In this document: piece by piece, positions 59,328 through 64,000 of the stretch
Position numbering within the stretch: position 1 is the first letter of the stretch
Layout: every line of letters begins with the position of its first letter
NCBI GenBank assembly: GCA_031216755.1
Contig: JARUHG010000001.1
Coordinates: 248,001-312,000 of the forward strand
DNA: 64,000 bases
Direction of reading: 5' to 3'
Origin: Lysobacter arvi
GTDB lineage: Bacteria; Pseudomonadota; Gammaproteobacteria; Xanthomonadales; Xanthomonadaceae
Notes under the pieces: generated by a model
Databases searched by the model: none
The model's input: only the letters and a program-made list of their open reading frames with translations
Told to the model about the DNA's origin: nothing
Translations under genes and position numbers: made by a program

Positions 59328-59810
59328 TTACAGAGCGTGGGCGCGGCCGTCGTACACACGCACGTAAGAGCCCTCGCGGACATTGCCGAGGTCGCGCTGC
59401 GTGACGACCGTGGTGCGGCCGTCGTTCATGCGCACATAGACGTTGTACGACGCGCCGGTGGTGTTCTTCTGGATCGCATTGCCGGCCAACGCGCCGCCGA
59501 CCGCGCCGGCGGCCGCGGAAACGTTCTGGTTGCCCTTGCTGCCGCCGGTGTGGCGCGAGATCTCATGGCCGGCCACCGCGCCGACGATGCCGCCGAGCAC
59601 CGCGCCGGTAGCGCTCGGTGCGCTGCTGCCGGTGGTGACCTGTTCGATGCGGGTCACGGTGCCGCAGTCGTAGCACTGCGCCGGGGTGGAGCTGTAACCG
59701 CCGCCGTAACTGGGCGACGTGCTGTAGCCCGGCGACGAGGTGGCGCAGCCGGCGAGCGCGATCGTGGCGGCGGCAGCGACACCAAGCAGGCGGACGTTCT
59801 GGATATTCAT
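59328..59810 (-). CDS. glycine-zipper lipoprotein (SlyB/17-kDa antigen type)
   Basis: A 160-residue outer-membrane lipoprotein with signal VRLLGVAAAATIALAGCATS (lipobox LAGC), a Ser/Gly/Tyr-rich linker, and a glycine-zipper 2TM segment: GAVLGGIVGAVAGHEISRH then GAVGGALAGNAIQKN. A C-terminal beta module (YNVYVRMNDGRTTVVTQRDL) closes it. SlyB-like proteins stabilise the outer membrane under stress. The transcript is bounded by its own terminator. Confidence 0.9.
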   Translation of the reverse strand: MNIQNVRLLGVAAAATIALAGCATSSPGYSTSPSYGGGYSSTPAQCYDCGTVTRIEQVTTGSSAPSATGAVLGGIVGAVAGHEISRHTGGSKGNQNVSAAAGAVGGALAGNAIQKNTTGASYNVYVRMNDGRTTVVTQRDLGNVREGSYVRVYDGRAHAL

Positions 59811-59957
59811 GCGCGACTCCTTTCTGGAGGTTGGAATGACGGGGCCGCCTTCGGCCCGTCGTCATGGCGCAGACGCTAGACGCGATGCGGTGAACTGGCG
59901 ATCAATGCCGGCGTTTCACGCGGCGCTGCTTTCCGGATCGTTCAGTAACCGATTCCG

Positions 59958-60392
59958 TCAGCGGAAATCCTGATGGCAGCCCTTGCACGATTCGTCGAGG
60001 TCCGCGACGGTCGTGCTCACGCCGGCGCAGTTGAGCGGCGGGCTGGCCAGTGCGGCATCCAGTCGGGCCCGCATGCGGCTGGCGTGTTCGGCGAAGCGCT
60101 GGTCGTCGGCGAGATCGGGGAAAGCCGGCTCCAGGTCGTCGGCCATCGTGCGCAGCGCCTTGAGGTTGGGCAGCACGTCGGTCGCGGCGCAACGGTTCTG
60201 CTCGACCTTCTTCTTCAGCTGGTTCAAGTGCCATCCCTGCACGTGCATCACGCTGCCGTGGAAGTGATCCCGGCGCGCATCGATCGCGCGCATCGCCATC
60301 ACCGTGGCGACGACGCCGACCACCAGGCCGATCAGGAACAGGAACAGGTAACGCGACGCATGGCTGCGCGAACCGCTGGGCTGGGTATTCAT
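59958..60392 (-). CDS. membrane-anchored c-type cytochrome-like protein
   Basis: A 144-residue protein: one N-terminal membrane helix (about 15-33, YLFLFLIGLVVGVVATVM) then a helical domain ending CKGCHQDFR, a haem c site (CxxCH) placed five residues from the C-terminus as in cytochrome c' four-helix proteins. The ATG at 60392 excludes a doubtful upstream extension. Role unknown: electron transfer or gas binding. It lies divergent from tcdA. Confidence 0.82.
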   Translation of the reverse strand: MNTQPSGSRSHASRYLFLFLIGLVVGVVATVMAMRAIDARRDHFHGSVMHVQGWHLNQLKKKVEQNRCAATDVLPNLKALRTMADDLEPAFPDLADDQRFAEHASRMRARLDAALASPPLNCAGVSTTVADLDESCKGCHQDFR

Positions 60393-60471
60393 GCCTGGCC
60401 TCCGTTGAAAACCGCCGCACCATACCACGCGGCCGCGCGGCTCCCGGCAGCGCGCCGCTTACAATGTCGCA

Positions 60472-61317
60472 ATGACCACGTCCCACGCATCCGACCAGAC
60501 CATCCCCGAACATGCGCTCGATCCAGCCTGGATGGAGCGCTTCGCCGGCGTGGATCGTCTGTACGGCCTCGGCACCGTCGCGCGGCTGGCCGCTTGCCGC
60601 GTGGCGGTGATCGGGATGGGCGGCGTCGGCTCGTGGGTTGCCGAAGCGCTGGCACGCACCGGCGTCGGACACCTGACGCTGATCGACGCCGACGATCTGT
60701 GCGTGTCCAACACCAACCGCCAGCTGCCCGCACTGGCGGGCCAGTACGGGCGCGTGAAAGTGGAGGCGATGGCCGAACGCGCACGCGCCATCAATCCGCA
60801 GATCACGGTGGAGGCGATCGCCAGCTTCGTCACCCCGTCCAACCTGGAAGAGATGCTCGACCGCGGTTTCGACCTGGTGGTCGACGCCTGCGACAGCTTC
60901 CGCACCAAGGTCGTGATGGCCGCCTGGTGCCGGCGGCGCAAGTTGCCGCTGATCGTGGTCGGTTCGGCGGGCGGCCGGACGGACGCGACGCTGGTGCGCG
61001 TTCGCGACCTGTCGCGTACCGAACACGACGCCATGCTCGCGCTGGTGCGAAAGAAGTTGCGCAGCGAGTTCAACTTCCCGAAGAACGCCGATCGCTACTT
61101 CGGCATTTCGGCCATCTACTCGCTCGAGAACGTGAAGTACCCGCAACCCGACGGCAGCGTGTGCGGCATCCGGCCGCAGGTCTCGGGCGATGCGGCGCTG
61201 AAACTCGATTGCGGCGCGGGGCTCGGTGCGGCCACGCACATCACCGGCACGTTCGCGTTTGCCGCGGTGGGCCGCGCGCTGGAACTGCTGCTCAAGCGCA
61301 AGGGCGCGAAAGGCTAG
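60472..61317 (+). CDS. tcdA: tRNA threonylcarbamoyladenosine dehydratase
   Basis: A 281-residue ThiF/E1-like enzyme. It has RVAVIGMGGVGSWVAEALAR (ATP-binding GxGGVGS), LIDADDLCVSNTNRQLPAL (the conserved Asp and N..RQ), then VVDACDSFRTKVVMAAWCRR. TcdA cyclises t6A37 to ct6A on tRNAs reading ANN codons. Its last 4 bp overlap the convergent tatD gene. Length is typical (E. coli TcdA 268). Confidence 0.93.
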   Translation: MTTSHASDQTIPEHALDPAWMERFAGVDRLYGLGTVARLAACRVAVIGMGGVGSWVAEALARTGVGHLTLIDADDLCVSNTNRQLPALAGQYGRVKVEAMAERARAINPQITVEAIASFVTPSNLEEMLDRGFDLVVDACDSFRTKVVMAAWCRRRKLPLIVVGSAGGRTDATLVRVRDLSRTEHDAMLALVRKKLRSEFNFPKNADRYFGISAIYSLENVKYPQPDGSVCGIRPQVSGDAALKLDCGAGLGAATHITGTFAFAAVGRALELLLKRKGAKG

Positions 61318-62081
61318 GCGAGCGCGAACAACCGCTCGGCGTTGGCCGTGGTGGCGCGCGCGATCTCGCCGGCGTCGACGCCGCGCAGTTCCGCGATGGT
61401 GTGCAGCACCCGCGTCATGCGCGCCGGCTCATTGCGCTGCCCGCGGATGTCGGAATCGGGCTGGTCGGGGGCGTCGGTTTCCAGCACGAGAAACTCGAGC
61501 GGCATGGTCGCGGCCAGCTTGCGCAGGCGATTGGCGCGCTCGTAGGTCACCGGGCCGCCGAGGCCGAGCAGGAATCCCAGCTTCCACAACTGCTGCGCCT
61601 GCTCCCGGCTGCCGGAAAAACTGTGCACCACGCCGCGCAGCCCGCCGATGCGGCGGATCGACGCGATCACCGCGTCGACGGCGCGACGCGCATGCACGAC
61701 CACTGGCAGGTTGAACTCGCGCGCGATCTCCAACTGGCCGTCGAAGAAATGCTGTTGCCGATCCCGGTCGAGCCCTTCGACGAAGTAGTCCAGCCCGCAT
61801 TCGCCGATCGCGACGGGGCGCTCCCGCTCGACCCACGCGCGCAGCTGGTCCAGATGCGCGTCCTCATGGCGATCGAGCAGCAAAGGATGCAGCCCGTACG
61901 CGGCATGCAGGCCTTCGTCCTGTGCGCAGACCTCGCGCAGCTTGGGCCAGGTGGCGGCATCGATCGCCGGCACGATCTGCCGCGTCACGCCCGCCTCGCG
62001 CGCGCGGGCGATCACCTCGTCGCGGTCGCGGTCGAACTCGTCGACGTCGAGATGGCAGTGGGTGTCGACCAGCCGGTGCAC
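61314..62081 (-). CDS. TatD-family metal-dependent nuclease
   Basis: A 255-residue TIM-barrel hydrolase. It has LVDTHCHLDVDEFDRDRDEV (metal HxH), AIGECGLDYFVEG (Glu), VVVHARRAVDAVIASI (His), GVVHSFSGSREQAQQL (His) and LVLETDAPDQPDSDIRGQRN (catalytic Asp). Members act as 3'-5' exonucleases or DNases in repair. The GTG at 62081 is the start. It begins 1 bp after the DUF6116 stop. The 4-bp overlap with tcdA is convergent. Confidence 0.92.
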   Translation of the reverse strand: MHRLVDTHCHLDVDEFDRDRDEVIARAREAGVTRQIVPAIDAATWPKLREVCAQDEGLHAAYGLHPLLLDRHEDAHLDQLRAWVERERPVAIGECGLDYFVEGLDRDRQQHFFDGQLEIAREFNLPVVVHARRAVDAVIASIRRIGGLRGVVHSFSGSREQAQQLWKLGFLLGLGGPVTYERANRLRKLAATMPLEFLVLETDAPDQPDSDIRGQRNEPARMTRVLHTIAELRGVDAGEIARATTANAERLFALA

Positions 62082-62082
62082 G

Positions 62083-62295
62083 TCAGCGCCGGGCCGGAGG
62101 GGGCAGGGGATCCTTGCGCTTCTTCCAGCTCGCCAGAAGCAGCGTGCCCATGCCGAGCAGGAGTTCGTCGGCCAGCGGAATGAAGTCGGGCACCAGCAGG
62201 TCGGCGAAGAACAGGGCCGCCGTCACCACGAACAGCCTCGGAAAGCTGAGGCGGGACAGGAAACCCAGGATCGGAGCGGTAAGTGGGGAGGGCAT
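62083..62295 (-). CDS. DUF6116 small membrane protein
   Basis: A 70-residue protein: MPSPLTAPILGFLSRLSFPR, then two hydrophobic segments (LFVVTAALFFADLLVPDFIP and LADELLLGMGTLLLASWKKR). This is the DUF6116 pattern common in Xanthomonadaceae. Translation of tatD starts 1 bp after its stop. An upstream in-frame ATG at 62355 is not supported. Confidence 0.85.
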   Translation of the reverse strand: MPSPLTAPILGFLSRLSFPRLFVVTAALFFADLLVPDFIPLADELLLGMGTLLLASWKKRKDPLPPPARR

Positions 62296-62459
62296 GGCAG
62301 ATCCGGTTTGACGGTGGTCCCAGAGATGCCAACAAGCGTGCCTAAACCAGTTCACAGTTTCGACAGCTTGATGTTAAAAAATCGGCGGCCGTTCAGCTTC
62401 GCAGTGCTCGAATGGCGCCATCCAACAACGCGGGCACGCCCCGCCGCAGAGGCCCTGAG

Positions 62460-63266
62460 ATGAACAAGAACATGCTCGCCGTTGCCCTGGCTTCGCTGCT
62501 CGTCGGCGGTGTCGCAGTGGCCGCATTCAACAGCTTCAGCAACAAGGGCGCTACCCCGGCCACGGCGGCCGATGGCCAGCTCCTGCCGGGACAGGAAGGC
62601 GACATCGCGGCCGACGGTGCCATCGGCTCGAACAAGGTCGAGTACGCCGACGTCACCAACGTCAAGTCGATCACCGAGAAGGAGAAGCTGTACGCGACGG
62701 TGATCGGTTCGGACGCCATCCGCGAGACCAGCACCACCTCCACGCCGCGCGAAGTCTGCGAGGACGTGGTGGTGCAGGAACGCGCCCCGGAACGGGACGG
62801 CAACGTCGGCGGCACGGTCGCCGGCGCCGTCATCGGCGGCCTGCTGGGCAACCAGGTCGGCGGCGGCAACGGCAAGAAGGCCGCGACCGTCGGTGGCGCG
62901 GTGGCCGGCGGCTTCATCGGCAACCAGATCGACAAGCGCCATGTCGGCGGCAAGGTCACCAGCCGCACCGAGCGCCAGTGCCATACGGTCTCCTCGACGT
63001 CCGAATCCTCGCGCGTGGTCGGCTACAACGTGACCTATCGCAATCCGGACGGCACCACGGGCACGATGCGCACCGACAGCAAGCCGGGCAGCCGCATCCT
63101 GCTGGGCGACGAGGACAAGGTCGTCGGCTACGACGTGACCTACCGCTACAACGGTACCGAGCAGACCATCCGCATGGACGAGCGCCCGGTCGCCGGCCGC
63201 CTGCCGGTCATCGATGGCCAGGTGGTCACGCAGACCGCTTCGGCCGCGGCGCCAACCCGCGGTTGA
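62460..63266 (+). CDS. glycine-zipper 2TM protein, membrane-anchored
   Basis: A 268-residue protein: N-terminal membrane helix or uncleaved signal (MLAVALASLLVGGVAVAAFN), a charged periplasmic region with a Cys (REVCEDVVVQERAPERDGNV), a glycine zipper (GTVAGAVIGGLLGNQVGGG then GGAVAGGFIGNQIDKR), a second Cys (RTERQCHTVSSTSESSRVV) and a tandem beta module (VVGYNVTYRNPDGTTGTM, VVGYDVTYRYNGTEQTI). The paired Cys may form a disulphide. ATG at 62460 follows CTGAG; an upstream ATG at 62412 is not needed. The function is probably envelope-related. Confidence 0.88.
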   Translation: MNKNMLAVALASLLVGGVAVAAFNSFSNKGATPATAADGQLLPGQEGDIAADGAIGSNKVEYADVTNVKSITEKEKLYATVIGSDAIRETSTTSTPREVCEDVVVQERAPERDGNVGGTVAGAVIGGLLGNQVGGGNGKKAATVGGAVAGGFIGNQIDKRHVGGKVTSRTERQCHTVSSTSESSRVVGYNVTYRNPDGTTGTMRTDSKPGSRILLGDEDKVVGYDVTYRYNGTEQTIRMDERPVAGRLPVIDGQVVTQTASAAAPTRG

Positions 63267-63305
63267 GCGGCGCGGTTCGATACCGCCCACATCGACGCGA
63301 TGCAC

Positions 63306-63337
63306 CACGGGGCCGGAGCGATCCGGCCCCGTTTTTG
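63306..63337 (+). terminator. rho-independent terminator
   Basis: ACGGGGCCGGA and TCCGGCCCCGT arms with loop GCGA are followed by TTTTGTTG. It ends the glycine-zipper transcript 40 bp after the stop. Confidence 0.93.
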
Positions 63338-63439
63338 TTGCGCGATGCCAAATTCCGTGGCGCTGCAAGCGTTTACGCGGCCTTACCGCGGCTCCGGGGC
63401 GCCCGTACAATGGCGGTCTTTCCTCCAGTCGAGTGCGCC

Positions 63440-64000
63440 ATGGCCCTGCATCCGTACGACCTTTACGACGTCCGCTCGCTCCTCACCGAAGAAGAGCGCG
63501 CCGTACAGGACACGGTGGCCCGGTTCACCGACGAGCGCGTGATTCCGATCATCGGCGACGCGTTCGACCAGGGGCGCTTCCCCAAGGAACTCGTCGGCGA
63601 GATCGCCGAACTCGGCCTGCTCGGCTCCTCGTTGCCTGAAAAGTACGGCTGCGCCGGCCTCAACGCCGTCAGTTACGGCCTGATCTGCCAGGAACTCGAA
63701 CGCGGCGACAGCGGCATCCGCAGCTTCGTCAGCGTGCAGTCCTCGCTGTGCATGTACCCCATCTACGCCTACGGCAGCGAAGAGCAGCGCCAGCGCTGGC
63801 TGCCCGACATGGCGGCCGGCAAGGTCATCGGCTGTTTCGGCCTGACCGAGCCGCACGGCGGTTCCGATCCGGCCAACATGAAGACCAACGCGCGTCGTGA
63901 CGGCGGCGACTGGGTCCTCAACGGCTCCAAGATGTGGATCACCAACGGCAACCTGGCGGACATCGCGATCGTCTGGGCGCAGACGGACGAGGGCATCCAG
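63440..64000 (+). CDS. gcdH: glutaryl-CoA dehydrogenase, 3' end missing
   Basis: The first 187 codons of an acyl-CoA dehydrogenase. It has YDVRSLLTEEERAVQDTVAR, ELGLLGSSLPEKYGCAGLNA, DSGIRSFVSVQSSLCMYPIY (a substrate-side block typical of glutaryl-CoA dehydrogenase) and CFGLTEPHGGSDPANMKTNA (FAD-binding TEP..GSD). KMWITNGNLADIAIVWAQTD continues to the window edge. The enzyme oxidises and decarboxylates glutaryl-CoA from lysine and tryptophan catabolism; the kynurenine operon 14 kb away could feed into it through 2-oxoadipate, although other routes exist. Confidence 0.9.
   Translation, partial: MALHPYDLYDVRSLLTEEERAVQDTVARFTDERVIPIIGDAFDQGRFPKELVGEIAELGLLGSSLPEKYGCAGLNAVSYGLICQELERGDSGIRSFVSVQSSLCMYPIYAYGSEEQRQRWLPDMAAGKVIGCFGLTEPHGGSDPANMKTNARRDGGDWVLNGSKMWITNGNLADIAIVWAQTDEGIQ

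Overview
The window looks like a chromosomal segment of a Xanthomonadaceae-type gammaproteobacterium, most like Lysobacter. The reasons are very high GC with strong third-position bias, typical gene families (DUF6116, glycine-zipper lipoproteins, a kynurenine catabolic operon, Ku/LigD end joining) and dispersed palindromes of the GGATTCCCGCC/GGCGGGAATGAC type. This assignment is inference from content; there is no rRNA or tRNA here to confirm it. I saw no prophage, plasmid or CRISPR locus.

Layout. 1-5.4 kb: the end of an HWE histidine kinase, then a manganese (yybP-ykoY) riboswitch ahead of a TerC-family exporter, a small MscS channel, an SDR, a VOC protein and a membrane protein. 5.5-22.2 kb: a minus-strand Wzx/Wzy-type exopolysaccharide cluster. 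It holds low-molecular-weight phosphatase (Wzb), a WecA-like priming transferase fused to a degenerate epimerase domain, Wzc tyrosine autokinase, a PP-loop asparagine-synthase-like enzyme, two paralogous parallel beta-helix proteins, a GT4, a Wzx flippase, a GT2, an EpsG/Wzy polymerase, a YdcF protein and Wza, ending at a 40-nt palindrome. 22.3-30.5 kb: NHEJ genes (stand-alone LigD-type polymerase, Ku, full LigD) interrupted by a divergent pirin/LysR pair around a 36-bp palindrome and a secreted subtilase. 30.8-40 kb: GST, lipoprotein, an 816-bp repeat-filled gap with an unusual 21-bp tandem hairpin array, POT peptide transporter, rhomboid protease, Lys/Ala-rich histone-like protein, GNAT, RluF, DUF3298 lipoprotein and cyclopropane synthase.

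40-50 kb: DUF2461, exonuclease I, then a tightly packed minus-strand kynurenine operon (kmo, kynU, tautomerase, ACMS decarboxylase, 3-hydroxyanthranilate dioxygenase, RidA deaminase, carbonic anhydrase, aminomuconate-semialdehyde dehydrogenase). It covers kynurenine to the oxalocrotonate level. A 385-bp cassette, a GIY-YIG gene between perfect 31-bp inverted repeats, sits between kynU and kmo. 49.9-64 kb: an SDR lacking the usual YxxxK, PaiB-like protein, two small ORFs, asnS, a SufA/IscA protein, class I fumarase, two phospholipases, DUF456, a cold-shock gene with a long leader, glycine-zipper proteins, a c-type cytochrome, tcdA, tatD and the start of glutaryl-CoA dehydrogenase.

Strongest candidates for undescribed biology: the GIY-YIG inverted-repeat cassette, the 16-unit 21-bp hairpin array, and the WecA/pseudo-epimerase fusion within an exopolysaccharide locus carrying a PP-loop enzyme and twin beta-helix proteins.
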